Of a DNA stretch of 64,000 nt, positions 1 to 8,728 are shown piece by piece. How positions within the stretch are numbered: position 1 is the first letter of the stretch; each line of letters opens with the position of its first letter. The notes under the pieces are model-generated. The model was not told the origin of the DNA and ran no database searches. It saw only the letters and a list, made by a program, of their open reading frames with translations. Location: contig NZ_CANMUW010000009.1 of the NCBI RefSeq assembly GCF_947501225.1, positions 1 through 64,000 of the forward strand, written 5' to 3'. This DNA comes from an uncultured Shewanella sp. GTDB taxonomy: Bacteria; Pseudomonadota; Gammaproteobacteria; Enterobacterales; Shewanellaceae. The position numbers were made by a program, and so were the translations under genes.

Positions 1-76
1 GAGAAGGATTCGAACCTTCGAAGGCTGAGCCGTCAGATTTACAGTCTGATCCCTTTGGCCACTCGGGAACCCCTCC
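1..76 (-). tRNA. tRNA-Tyr (GTA), cut by the window edge
   Basis: On the minus strand the sequence begins with the GGAGGGG acceptor strand at position 76, has the anticodon GTA in a seven-base loop, the long variable arm of a class II bacterial tRNA-Tyr, and the T arm GGTTCGAATCC. The 3' end, about nine bases including CCA, lies outside the window. It is nearly identical to the complete copy at 129-213; the visible difference is one anticodon-stem base. Both are probably transcribed together from upstream of 213. Confidence 0.93.
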
Positions 77-128
77 ATATTTTTCTTTATCTTACTTTAG
101 CAGTTAACTCTATTTCAGAGTACGCAAA

Positions 129-213
129 TGGTGGAGGGAGAAGGATTCGAACCTTCGAAGGCTGAGCCGTCAGATTTACAATCTGATCCCTTTGGCCACT
201 CGGGAACCCCTCC
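129..213 (-). tRNA. tRNA-Tyr (GTA)
   Basis: A complete 85-nt class II tRNA with acceptor strand GGAGGGG at 213-207, anticodon GTA, long variable arm, T arm GGTTCGAATCC and an encoded CCA at 131-129. It decodes UAU/UAC tyrosine codons. Its neighbour at 1-76 is a tandem duplicate separated by about 52 bases. Confidence 0.95.
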
Positions 214-337
214 TCACTTGCGGCGGCAATAATAGTCACAAACGTTTGCGGAGTAAAGCCAATATTGAAATTAATTCTAAAGTTCTTGTTCAAGCGGTCG
301 ATTAATTATCAACGAGTTGATTTGTTGATGTTTTTTT

Positions 338-829
338 ATGCAGCCAGGTAAGATATTAGTTAATGAGACCCAATTAGGCTCTCGTCTCAATCGTGCGGTG
401 GATAGCGATCGAAGGGGAGAGTTTGCACTTTTGTTGGCATTATTGTCGACAGATGCAAGAGATATGGCTCAGTTTCAATTAAATGATAAGGCATTAACGT
501 CAGATGCAGCGCTCAGAGCTAAGTTTGAGCTACCGTCAGAGGAATGCTTGGTTGCGGACTTAACTCTCGATTCATCCCCGGTAGATAACAGCGGACAGTT
601 TCACCTCGGAGGTACCCGGGCATTTCAGCTTATGCAGGCGTTGAAGCCGGAAGCTGTGGTCACCCGAGGTAGTGAACCGTTAGAGGTTCAGCAGGTTCTG
701 GCTAACTGTGAATTGAGAGTCAGACAAAGATACAGTTCAAAGAGTCAAGCCGATCCTTATCTACCCGAAGGTGTCCACTTTGTGGATCAACTTTCCCGGC
801 AGCGCCAGATGAGCCATATTTTGGCCTGA
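338..829 (+). CDS. VC2046/SO_3500-type conserved hypothetical protein
   Basis: A 163-residue soluble protein without signal peptide or membrane segment. The N-terminal pattern (ILVNETQLGSRLNRAVDSDRR) and overall length fit a conserved family of Vibrio and Shewanella proteins known by the locus names VC2046/SO_3500. The function is unknown. No strong Shine-Dalgarno sequence precedes the ATG, so the start is provisional. It stands alone between the tRNA genes and a DUF406 gene. Confidence 0.7.
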   Translation: MQPGKILVNETQLGSRLNRAVDSDRRGEFALLLALLSTDARDMAQFQLNDKALTSDAALRAKFELPSEECLVADLTLDSSPVDNSGQFHLGGTRAFQLMQALKPEAVVTRGSEPLEVQQVLANCELRVRQRYSSKSQADPYLPEGVHFVDQLSRQRQMSHILA

Positions 830-968
830 TGAAACTGTAAGAAGAGAAATAACGTCGACTCATATATAGAAAATATAAGCTTTTGTGATCTAAGCCAGTG
901 CCGCAAAGCGTAGGAGTCAGGAACTTGAAGTATAATAAGGACCATAGTTTATTTTAGGGCCTTAAAAC

Positions 969-1256
969 ATGAAAAATATTAAGAGTGCACAATCTGATCT
1001 AGTGAATGATACCTGCAATGATTGTGGAAGCTATGCCGACATCGGCGCCGTCATCGATGAACATGATACCCAATTGGTGATGACTTTTAGCGGAGATTCT
1101 GCCAAGGCAGACGCTGAAGCTATGCAGGAGAAAGCAACAAAACGTTTCGATGAGCTGACTACTGAGATCAAATCTGAAAATTCACAGGTGACTTTATTGC
1201 TCAACTTCGCATTTAGTGCCGAAAAAATGATTTTTCAGCTGGAAAACAGTATTTAA
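969..1256 (+). CDS. DUF406 (YfcZ/YiiS) family protein
   Basis: A 95-residue acidic soluble protein. The Cys-containing N-terminus followed by an IGAVID segment, the central helix of alternating Ala/Glu/Lys, and the C-terminal motif AEKMIFQLE match the enterobacterial YfcZ/YiiS family (DUF406), where the C-terminus reads similarly (ETLIFQL). The family has no established biochemical function. A single-gene transcription unit is likely, with about 140 bases of non-coding sequence on either side. Confidence 0.75.
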   Translation: MKNIKSAQSDLVNDTCNDCGSYADIGAVIDEHDTQLVMTFSGDSAKADAEAMQEKATKRFDELTTEIKSENSQVTLLLNFAFSAEKMIFQLENSI

Positions 1257-1387
1257 ATTGACCTGTGTGTTGCCGAGTCGTGACATTCTCGTGTAGTCTC
1301 TTAAAGAAAAATTATTTATAAAATATATATATTACATATTGGTTTCATTATCTCTGGGCTCGCAAACCAAAGTTAATTAGAAACAAT

Positions 1388-1409
1388 CAGCAAGCCAGTT
1401 GGCTTGCTG
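1388..1409 (+). promoter_or_regulatory. 10-bp inverted repeat just upstream of a start codon
   Basis: CAGCAAGCCA and TGGCTTGCTG are perfect complements separated by two bases. The repeat ends 15 bases before the preferred GTG start at 1425 and 5 bases before its Shine-Dalgarno sequence. It could be a hairpin that limits ribosome access or a repressor operator; a terminator is unlikely because no T tract follows. Confidence 0.5.
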
Positions 1410-1424
1410 CTTCAAGGACTATTA

Positions 1425-3593
1425 GTGAAGAAACGTAAGTATCAACACTTATTGGAATTGATTGTTAATTCCAAAGCTAAACAAGAAGGCGATTTTCAAA
1501 AGACGGCTGAACTGGCTACAGAGCTTCTGTGTCAGCAACTTCATGTGACTCACGTCGGAGTATGCATCCTCTCTTGTGATAATAACCAAATTAGCAACAT
1601 TGCTAACTACGGCACCTTGTTGTCTGATACTTTTTCACGCCCATCTCCTCTCAACTGTCCTGATTATATAGCCGAGCTTAAAGGGCAGCGCCTCATCGAT
1701 GCGACCGATATCAACAGTGACGTGAGACTCGAAGAGCTTGCCTCTGTCTATTTTGCTCCTAAGGGAATTAAGTCAACTTTAGATATTGCAATCAGGATCA
1801 ATGGTCACCTCGAAGGTGTCCTCTTTCTGGAGAGAAAAGATCACTTTCACTGGTCCGACAGTGAGATCCATATCGCATCTCAAGTTGCCGATCAGCTGGC
1901 GCTGACACTGGCGACCCGTTATGCCTATGAGAAAGATGAGAGGCTGACTCTGTTCCTTACCGCCGCGGAGCAGTCGGAGCAGATCAGTATGCTAGTCAAC
2001 CTTCATACCGATATTATCGAATATGTAAACCAAGCTCATGAAGAGATATCGGGGGCAGTTAAAAGCCAGGTCATCGGCCGCCCTTTGAGTCAACTCGATT
2101 TCGTTAAACAGCATCCCGAACAGGCTAAGTTAGCACTGGCTAGAGTTCGTGAGGGCAAGCTTGCGAAAGGGGATTGTGAGATTATCCGGAAAGATGGTTC
2201 CAAATATTGGTTAAGGTATTCCGCAAAGCAATTTATAACCGAAAGAGGCAACCATTTTGCGCTAGTCAAAGCCGAAGATTGCTCAGAAGAGTTAAGGTAT
2301 CAATCTGAGCTGGAGCGTTTGGCCTGGCATTGTGGGCTAACCGGTCTGTATAACCGTACCTATTTCAATCGCGAACTTGAAAAAACAAGCAAAGGTTTAC
2401 TTATTTTAATAGACCTATGTGGATTTAAACGCTTTAACGATACCTACGGTCATGAGAGCGGAGATATGCTGCTGATCGAGATGGCAAGACGATTAAAGCA
2501 CTTTGCCAGTGTTAATTATACTGATCAAATTGCGAGGGTAGGCAGTGATGAGTTTGCCGTTATCTTGCCCGAACAGAGCCAAGCCGATATGGAGTATATT
2601 ACCACCAGACTGTATCGGCAGTTAATTCTGCCTGTGACCATAGGCAGAGAGCAGATAGATCCCAAACCGGCGCTGGCAATTGTCGATATTAACTCAGTCG
2701 AAGAGCTGTTTTTACCTCTGGCCTGTGCCGATATCGCACTGCAATATGCGAAAAAGAAACAGGGAGATACCATACAGGTCTTCAATAATGCATTACTCAA
2801 CGCTTTTAAAGATAACGCACAGATTGAAAGAGACCTGCAAACGGCGTTAAGAGGGCGGGAGTTTGAACTTTACTATCAGCCTCTGAAAGATCTGAATAAG
2901 AAGGCATATATTGGTGCAGAGGCGTTGATTCGCTGGCATCACCCAAAAAAAGGGGTGCTATATCCCGGTGCGTTTATCGACATCGCCGAGCAGACCGGAC
3001 TGATTAATGCCATAGGTAGCTGGGTGCTTGAAGCGGCTTGCAGGCAGCTTAATCTGTGGCAGCACCATAATATTGATATTTCCATGCATGTTAATGTCTC
3101 TGCAAGACAATTTTTCAGTGGCAACCTGTTTGAGCAGGTTTGGCAACTGGTCACCCGTTATCGGTTAAGGCCCGGCACATTAATTCTGGAGATCACCGAA
3201 ACAGAGCTGATGGAAGATATTAAATATGCCACTAAACTGTGCCAGGAACTTTCTGAGCTAGGAGTAGGCCTGGCTATCGATGACTTTGGTACCGGTTATA
3301 GCTCTATGCGCTATCTGAAGCAGTTTCCAATCAGTAAGCTTAAGATCGACCGCTCCTTCATATCAGACCTGACGGTAAGCCATGAAAGCAGGGAGATCGT
3401 GAGCGCGATTATTGCCATGGCATCGGCCTTAAATATCTCGCTGACTGCCGAAGGGGTTGAAACCGAAGAGCAGGAGAGCTTCCTGTCTCAACATAAGTGT
3501 CACCAGGCGCAAGGCTTCCTCTATAGTCCGGCGCTGAGAGAGTCTGATTTCAGCCGGTTCTTGTCTCAAACAAAACCTGAGTTGCTTCACTAG
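1425..3593 (+). CDS. GAF-PAS-GGDEF-EAL c-di-GMP signalling protein
   Basis: A 722-residue cytoplasmic signalling protein with a GAF-like sensor at about 15-165, PAS-like segment at 185-290, GGDEF domain at 295-455 and EAL domain at 470-715. The EAL domain has the catalytic signatures (EALIRW near residue 499, DDFGTGYSS, AEGVET, QGFLYSPAL), so c-di-GMP hydrolysis is expected. The GGDEF motif reads GSDEF, one change from consensus, so cyclase activity is doubtful. I chose GTG at 1425 because AAGGA lies six bases upstream; a TTG at 1404 would add seven residues but lies in the inverted repeat. Confidence 0.88.
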   Translation: MKKRKYQHLLELIVNSKAKQEGDFQKTAELATELLCQQLHVTHVGVCILSCDNNQISNIANYGTLLSDTFSRPSPLNCPDYIAELKGQRLIDATDINSDVRLEELASVYFAPKGIKSTLDIAIRINGHLEGVLFLERKDHFHWSDSEIHIASQVADQLALTLATRYAYEKDERLTLFLTAAEQSEQISMLVNLHTDIIEYVNQAHEEISGAVKSQVIGRPLSQLDFVKQHPEQAKLALARVREGKLAKGDCEIIRKDGSKYWLRYSAKQFITERGNHFALVKAEDCSEELRYQSELERLAWHCGLTGLYNRTYFNRELEKTSKGLLILIDLCGFKRFNDTYGHESGDMLLIEMARRLKHFASVNYTDQIARVGSDEFAVILPEQSQADMEYITTRLYRQLILPVTIGREQIDPKPALAIVDINSVEELFLPLACADIALQYAKKKQGDTIQVFNNALLNAFKDNAQIERDLQTALRGREFELYYQPLKDLNKKAYIGAEALIRWHHPKKGVLYPGAFIDIAEQTGLINAIGSWVLEAACRQLNLWQHHNIDISMHVNVSARQFFSGNLFEQVWQLVTRYRLRPGTLILEITETELMEDIKYATKLCQELSELGVGLAIDDFGTGYSSMRYLKQFPISKLKIDRSFISDLTVSHESREIVSAIIAMASALNISLTAEGVETEEQESFLSQHKCHQAQGFLYSPALRESDFSRFLSQTKPELLH

Positions 3594-3636
3594 ATACAAG
3601 TCAGGCCGCGAACATCTTTGTTGATATGATAGAGGC

Positions 3637-4122
3637 TTAGTTCATACAGCACTGCTTAAACTTCTTGCCACTGTTGCATACACATGGTGCATTTCTCTTT
3701 GGGAAAATTGCTGCTTTTTGAACTCCTTGAGTATAAAACCAGCGGCCCTCGATAAGCTCAAATTGCGAACACTCATGGATCGCGTCAATATCCATCTCCT
3801 CTCGGTACCAGGCTTGAAAGCAAACTTCACCAGCCTGTGCAGAACTTCTCGTTGATAGTACATCCAATGATAGCCAGTGGGGCTCACTACTTTGTGCCAG
3901 CGTTTCGGCTGTCAAACCATCGAGGTAATCTGGGTGATGGGTCTCGATCAAGTAGTCATACTCTTTAAGGACAAATGCGCAATAGCGGCTTCTCATCAAG
4001 GCTTCGGGCGTTGCGGGCACGCCTACACCACTGTGAAATGGTTTACAGCATCTTATGTAAGTGAGCGGTATTTGATCTATGCAGTTACCACAAGGGCATA
4101 AGGTGTCAGGATTAGTGGTCAT
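3637..4122 (-). CDS. YchJ/UPF0225 family SEC-C motif protein
   Basis: A 161-residue protein with an N-terminal CPCG...CC cluster and a C-terminal SEC-C motif (CVCNSGKKFKQCC), both probable zinc sites. Between them is the NTF2-like core with the conserved RSRYCAFV segment typical of YchJ. The function is unknown; SEC-C motifs usually bind zinc and nucleic acid or protein. The start codon overlaps the end of the upstream gene by 11 bases, so the two are co-translated from one mRNA. Confidence 0.85.
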   Translation of the reverse strand: MTTNPDTLCPCGNCIDQIPLTYIRCCKPFHSGVGVPATPEALMRSRYCAFVLKEYDYLIETHHPDYLDGLTAETLAQSSEPHWLSLDVLSTRSSAQAGEVCFQAWYREEMDIDAIHECSQFELIEGRWFYTQGVQKAAIFPKRNAPCVCNSGKKFKQCCMN

Positions 4123-4681
4123 GGTTCTCGGCAGCTAAAGGTGTAAACTGACGGCCATAATACAGATTTGGGGAGGGTTTTGCATTGTAATAAAAAGGAG
4201 GTTCGGCTCTGTTATTGGTATCGACAGTTAAATACCATTTACCATCTTCACTCTTTTTGGATACGGTGACAAATTTACCGGCAAACTCACTGACAGGTTC
4301 TTCGGCATCTACCGGCGGATAAAAGCGAATCAGGTAGTAACCAATATCTGTTGCATTACTCGCTTCCATTTGACGCTCGACCACTCTGAAATCAACCTCG
4401 ATGCGTGCCTCTTTATGCTTAATTTTTCCGAAAAACTTTTTATAGAGAGCGATGATATTATTTCGCCCCATGGTGATCTCTTTACTCTGATTTTCCGGAA
4501 TGTAACATGCGTCTTCGGCATAAATACTCTTGACCATCTCGGCATCCAGATGCTCAAATGCCTCAGAGAATTGGGTATAGAAGCGGTTCAGTGCGACATT
4601 ATCTTCGGGCATAGCAACCGTTGGCTGTACCATGAAAACCAAAGAGAGGAAGGTCGCGGCGATAAATTTAAAAAGTGTCAT
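4112..4681 (-). CDS. Secreted SnoaL/NTF2-like protein
   Basis: A 189-residue protein with a Sec signal peptide (MTLFKFIAATFLSLVF, cleavage after TVA) followed by an NTF2/SnoaL-like fold of the DUF4440 kind: an N-terminal helix around FYTQFSEAFEHLD, then IYAEDACYIPE and beta strands. I prefer the ATG at 4681, which starts directly with the signal peptide; a GTG at 4714 would add 11 polar residues. It is the first gene of a two-gene unit with the YchJ-like gene. The role is unknown, presumably periplasmic ligand binding or a small enzyme. Confidence 0.72.
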   Translation of the reverse strand: MTLFKFIAATFLSLVFMVQPTVAMPEDNVALNRFYTQFSEAFEHLDAEMVKSIYAEDACYIPENQSKEITMGRNNIIALYKKFFGKIKHKEARIEVDFRVVERQMEASNATDIGYYLIRFYPPVDAEEPVSEFAGKFVTVSKKSEDGKWYLTVDTNNRAEPPFYYNAKPSPNLYYGRQFTPLAAENHDH

Positions 4682-4781
4682 TAATGATTTCAAATCTACT
4701 AATACTGATGTCACTATAATAGAAGGTGTAATTTATCTAAAGTTTTAGTTCTTAACAAAGTGTGTCTAAGAGGAGAATTCA

Positions 4782-5372
4782 GTGGTGAATGATGATGTTT
4801 CATCCTTTCTTGACGAGATGGCAGGGGTTAAGCCTCTTAGTGGAAGTGAGCAGATAAGGCCGTTCAATAACAGTGGTATTTCGGCTTCCCAATTAGAACG
4901 ACAGAAAGCGGCACAACTATCACAAGCCTTGTTAATGTTAACAGCAGATATTAATCTCATTGAACCTGTAGCGCCTGAAGAGGTGGTCAGTGTCTGCAGT
5001 GACGGTGTGCAGAGCCCCGTGTTTAAACAGTTGAGTGCCGGTAAATATAAGTTTCTTTCCGAGTTAGACCTTCATGCGTTAACCGTGCGGCAGGCCAGGG
5101 AGGCGCTCTACCACTATATTGAAGACAGATATGAGAAGGGAGAGCGTTGTGTATTGGTCATTCATGGCAAAGGATTTAACAGTAAACCGATAAAAGCTCT
5201 GATTAAGTCCTGTGTGGTTAATTGGCTGTCGAACTTAGATAAAGTGTTAGCCTTTCACAGCGCTAAAAGAGAGCATGGCGGAACGGGGGCTTTATATGTC
5301 ATGTTGAGAAAGTCCGAGCTTAAGCGTATCGAATCGAGAGAGCAAAATCATAAGGGGAGCGGGTTCAGATAG
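4782..5372 (+). CDS. smrA: Smr-domain endonuclease, SmrA type
   Basis: A 196-residue protein. The N-terminus (SSFLDEMAGVKPL) resembles E. coli SmrA/YdaL, and the C-terminal Smr domain carries the expected motifs: DLHALT in place of LDLHG, VLVIHGKG, and HGGTGALYVMLRK. Smr domains are DNA- or RNA-nicking nucleases; in this standalone form the cellular role is unsettled. Two tandem GTG codons at 4782 and 4785 follow AGGAG; either could start the protein. Confidence 0.85.
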   Translation: MVNDDVSSFLDEMAGVKPLSGSEQIRPFNNSGISASQLERQKAAQLSQALLMLTADINLIEPVAPEEVVSVCSDGVQSPVFKQLSAGKYKFLSELDLHALTVRQAREALYHYIEDRYEKGERCVLVIHGKGFNSKPIKALIKSCVVNWLSNLDKVLAFHSAKREHGGTGALYVMLRKSELKRIESREQNHKGSGFR

Positions 5373-5392
5373 ACTTTTTAAGAGGTGAATAT

Positions 5393-5423
5393 AAAAAACG
5401 CTCAACAAAGAGTGTTGAGCGTT
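5393..5423 (-). terminator. Rho-independent terminator of the M2 peptidase gene
   Basis: On the minus strand AACGCTCAACA and TGTTGAGCGTT form an 11-bp stem with a short loop, and the 3' arm runs into TTTTTT. It begins about 30 bases after the peptidase stop codon. On the plus strand no T tract follows, so it acts mainly on minus-strand transcription. Confidence 0.88.
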
Positions 5424-5451
5424 AGCATATTATCTGTCAAACAGCTCTAGG

Positions 5452-7287
5452 CTACCAACCACATTGGCGATTAGCTTCACTGTTTTGTTTATCAAGCCAG
5501 ACCTGCAAGGGCGCAAAGTAATCGAGAACGGCGCGGGCATCCATCTCTTGAGTGCCGGTTACCACCTCTAATGCTTCAGGCCAGGGACGACTCTGCCCCA
5601 TCTCAAGCATAGTGTTGAGTTTAGCCCCCGCTTCCTTGTTTCCGTAGATGCTGCAGCGATGAACAGGCCCTTCGTTCCCTGCAACTTCACACAGTGCCTT
5701 GTGGAACTGAAACTGTAGGATATGGGCTAAGAAATAGCGGGTATAGGGAACGTTACCTGGAACATGGTACTTAGCGCCGGGATCAAAGTTCTCCTCGCCA
5801 CGTAAAACCGGTGCCTTCACGCCCTGATATTTCTCTCTGAGATCCCACCAAGCCTGGTTGTACTGTTCAGGAGTGATCTCACCACTAAAGACTTTCCAGC
5901 GCCACTGATCGATCATCAAGCCAAACGGCATAAAGGCAACTTTATCCAGCGCCTGTTTCAGCAGCAGCCCGATATCTTTAGAGGCGTCAGGCACCTCGTC
6001 CAGTAAACCTATCTGTTTAAGGTAGCTGGGGGTAATCGAGAGGGCTATGGTGTCTCCGATAGCTTCATGGAAGCCGTCATTGGCACTGTTTTTAAAGATG
6101 AACGGCTGATCTTTGTATGCTCGTTGGTAGTAGTTATGCCCCAGCTCATGGTGGATAACGGTAAAGTCTTCGGCCGTCTTTTGAATACACATCTTGATGC
6201 GGATATCGTCAAGATCGTTAAGATCCCATGCCGAGGCATGGCAGACTACATCTCTGTCTTTTGGCTGGACAAATAGAGACCGTTCCCAGAAGGTGTCGGG
6301 TAACTCGGCAAAGCCCAGAGAGCTGAAGAAGCTTTCGGCCTGTTTTACCATCTTGATCTCATCATAGTCATGCTCAGACAGTAACTGAGTGACATCGTAG
6401 CCGGGATCGGCGTCCTCTGGGGCCACCTTGTCATAGATATTTCCCCAACTCTGGGCCCACATATTACCTAACAGGTGAGCGGGAATAGGTCCCTGGCCTG
6501 AGACAACCTCATCGCCGTAGGCTTCATTGAGTTCGCCGCGAACGTAGCAGTGAAGAGAGTCATAGAGTGGCTTTACCTGCCCCCACAATCGATCGAGTTC
6601 ATTGGAGAATGCATCTGGTTTCATGTCATATTGGCTGCGCCATAATTCCGATAGATTGGCGTAACCCAGATCCTTTGCCCCTTCATTGGCCAGCTCAACT
6701 TCACGTTTAAACAGGGGACGCATAGGTTTGGCGATCTCACGCCAACCTTTCCAGACCTCCAGTAACTCGGCCGGATCCTGTGATTCAGCCATAATGGCCG
6801 ATAATTCAGGTTGGGTCAGACAGCGCCCATCTTCGAAGCAGTACTTTCCTTTGCCGTAGAGGCCATTTAATTCGGCGCTTATTGAGGCCAACTCAGCGTT
6901 CTTTTCAGGATCAAGAGGGGCCGGTAATACCAGAGAGCTACGTAATATATTGAGTTTACGCAGGTTGACTTCGTCCAGTGGAAGTTGAGTATAGTTAGCC
7001 GCCATGGTGGCCAGCTTTACTGAGGTGGCAGTCTGCTTTTCACCCACAGCAGCAGAGAGTGCCGCTGTATCTTCGGTAATGAAGTTGCTGTATATCCACT
7101 CGGCGCGGTTGATCTCTATGGAGAGGTCACTAAGTTGTTTCTCTGATTTTTGAATAAATTGTACCGCTTCATCGGCTTTTGATTGAGCGCCGGAGGAGTC
7201 GGTTTGCGTACTGTTGCAAGCCGATACTCCGACTGAAAGAGCGATGAGAAGCGAAAGCTTTGTAAGCCTTGGAGATAAAGGTGTCAT
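5452..7287 (-). CDS. M2-family (ACE-like) peptidyl-dipeptidase, lipoprotein
   Basis: A 611-residue zinc metallopeptidase of the angiotensin-converting-enzyme family. The zinc site HHELGH and the third ligand in HEAIGD, about 25 residues later, are both present. The N-terminus is a lipoprotein signal ending in the lipobox VSAC, so it is anchored in the envelope facing the periplasm. Bacterial M2 enzymes release C-terminal dipeptides from oligopeptides. It is monocistronic with its own terminator. Confidence 0.92.
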   Translation of the reverse strand: MTPLSPRLTKLSLLIALSVGVSACNSTQTDSSGAQSKADEAVQFIQKSEKQLSDLSIEINRAEWIYSNFITEDTAALSAAVGEKQTATSVKLATMAANYTQLPLDEVNLRKLNILRSSLVLPAPLDPEKNAELASISAELNGLYGKGKYCFEDGRCLTQPELSAIMAESQDPAELLEVWKGWREIAKPMRPLFKREVELANEGAKDLGYANLSELWRSQYDMKPDAFSNELDRLWGQVKPLYDSLHCYVRGELNEAYGDEVVSGQGPIPAHLLGNMWAQSWGNIYDKVAPEDADPGYDVTQLLSEHDYDEIKMVKQAESFFSSLGFAELPDTFWERSLFVQPKDRDVVCHASAWDLNDLDDIRIKMCIQKTAEDFTVIHHELGHNYYQRAYKDQPFIFKNSANDGFHEAIGDTIALSITPSYLKQIGLLDEVPDASKDIGLLLKQALDKVAFMPFGLMIDQWRWKVFSGEITPEQYNQAWWDLREKYQGVKAPVLRGEENFDPGAKYHVPGNVPYTRYFLAHILQFQFHKALCEVAGNEGPVHRCSIYGNKEAGAKLNTMLEMGQSRPWPEALEVVTGTQEMDARAVLDYFAPLQVWLDKQNSEANRQCGW

Positions 7288-7458
7288 CGAATCATATCCC
7301 TTGTTATTTTTGTGTTGCGTATTTTACATCAAAATCACCTGGTTGGTCGTAAAACTTTAAGAAGGGTTGCTTCAGTGGAACTAGCGTCTAAATTTTAGCC
7401 CTTGTCAGAACCATCCTCAGAGAGCATAGATACAGATTAAGCCGGATGGCGCAGGTTT

Positions 7459-8685
7459 TTACTCAGCAATGCTTTTGACGAGCGCAGCGACCTTCTTTGC
7501 TGAGAGTACTGCTCCTTCGTGCAGACCATCGTAAAGGTAGGCACCGACATGGTATGTGTGGTTGTCACCGTTACTGTCGATAATCTTATGTCGATGATGA
7601 AATGCCTCAACGGTATAGAGAGGGGTGTGGTGCTTGAATGCCTGAATGATATTCTCTTTGGCGATCAGGTTGTCAATGTTATAGGCCAGGCTATATAGCT
7701 GTTTTGAAGACAAACCACATATGCGATTTAAGCTGGCGTTATAGCCCCATCCGGATTCAGTCTGAAAAAAATCAAATTCAGAAGGGTGAGCTATACCATA
7801 ACGTCTGTAAACCAGTGGGTCGGCATGGAGGACGGTTTGGGCGACATTTTTTTTCCATGGGGAAAACCATGCAATTTCATCTGCCGTAGGGTCTGCTATC
7901 AAGGTTAATACCTGATCGGGGGGAACGGCTAAGACCAATTTATCGAAATGGGTATCTGTGTTATCACCACAGCTTACTGTTATCCCGTCAGTGGTGCGGG
8001 TGATCTGTTTTATATTTGCATTTAGGTTCACTGTGCCGTTTAACAGAGGTTCTATCTTCTCTATGTAGCCGTAGACGCCCCCTTTTATCCGTTTCCAGTC
8101 TGCCCAGAAATAGCGCCTGAAAATATTAAACGCTAACTCTGCAGGAATTTTCATAATTTTCTTATAGGGGATAGAGAAACAATACATAGTAAAAAGTTTT
8201 AACCAGGTGTTTTTTACCTGCTTGTTACCCACATAGTCTTCAAATGGTTTATCTCTGAGAGAAGATGTGGGCTTGAGGTATATCTGCATTAAGAGCCAGT
8301 TTGCCGAGAGGTAAACAGATGCAAGCTTGAAGAACTCCGGCAAAATGGCGATACCCTTAATGTTTCCGGTGATCATTGTGGGTGAAAGAAAGCGCTTCAT
8401 ATTTCGTTTAAACAGAGCCGAGCCGACTCTAAGGGGTTCAAGTTCGACGTTAAGTTCATCCATCAACGAGAGAAAGTGCTTAAAGTTGCTCGAAAACTCA
8501 ACGACCCCACCCTCGAGGGTGAGCTGAGGTGGAATGCCTGCAACCTTAATATTTTTATTCACAGTGCGAATATGGCCGCCCAATATGGGTTGTTTCTCAT
8601 ATACGGTAACCTCGTGGCCCAATTTACTGAGGTAATAGGCTGTCACCATTCCGCTGGCTCCACCTCCGATGATCGCAAAATTCAT
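7459..8685 (-). CDS. FAD-dependent amine-oxidase-type oxidoreductase
   Basis: A 408-residue flavoprotein with an N-terminal dinucleotide-binding motif (IIGGGASGMVTAYYLSKLGH), the following YEKQPILGGH segment of the protoporphyrinogen oxidase/amine oxidase superfamily, and a C-terminal FAD contact around VGAYLYDGLHEGAV. The substrate cannot be read from the sequence. It lies 43 bases downstream of another FAD oxidoreductase on the same strand; the two probably act in one pathway on a hydrophobic or polyene-like compound. Confidence 0.75.
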   Translation of the reverse strand: MNFAIIGGGASGMVTAYYLSKLGHEVTVYEKQPILGGHIRTVNKNIKVAGIPPQLTLEGGVVEFSSNFKHFLSLMDELNVELEPLRVGSALFKRNMKRFLSPTMITGNIKGIAILPEFFKLASVYLSANWLLMQIYLKPTSSLRDKPFEDYVGNKQVKNTWLKLFTMYCFSIPYKKIMKIPAELAFNIFRRYFWADWKRIKGGVYGYIEKIEPLLNGTVNLNANIKQITRTTDGITVSCGDNTDTHFDKLVLAVPPDQVLTLIADPTADEIAWFSPWKKNVAQTVLHADPLVYRRYGIAHPSEFDFFQTESGWGYNASLNRICGLSSKQLYSLAYNIDNLIAKENIIQAFKHHTPLYTVEAFHHRHKIIDSNGDNHTYHVGAYLYDGLHEGAVLSAKKVAALVKSIAE

Positions 8686-8728
8686 CCCACACTCTCCTAA
8701 TTACAGCTACTTGAATGATATCGGTAAA

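Noticed and set aside
87..293. Minus-strand ORF of 68 residues
   Set aside because: It covers the complete tRNA-Tyr gene.
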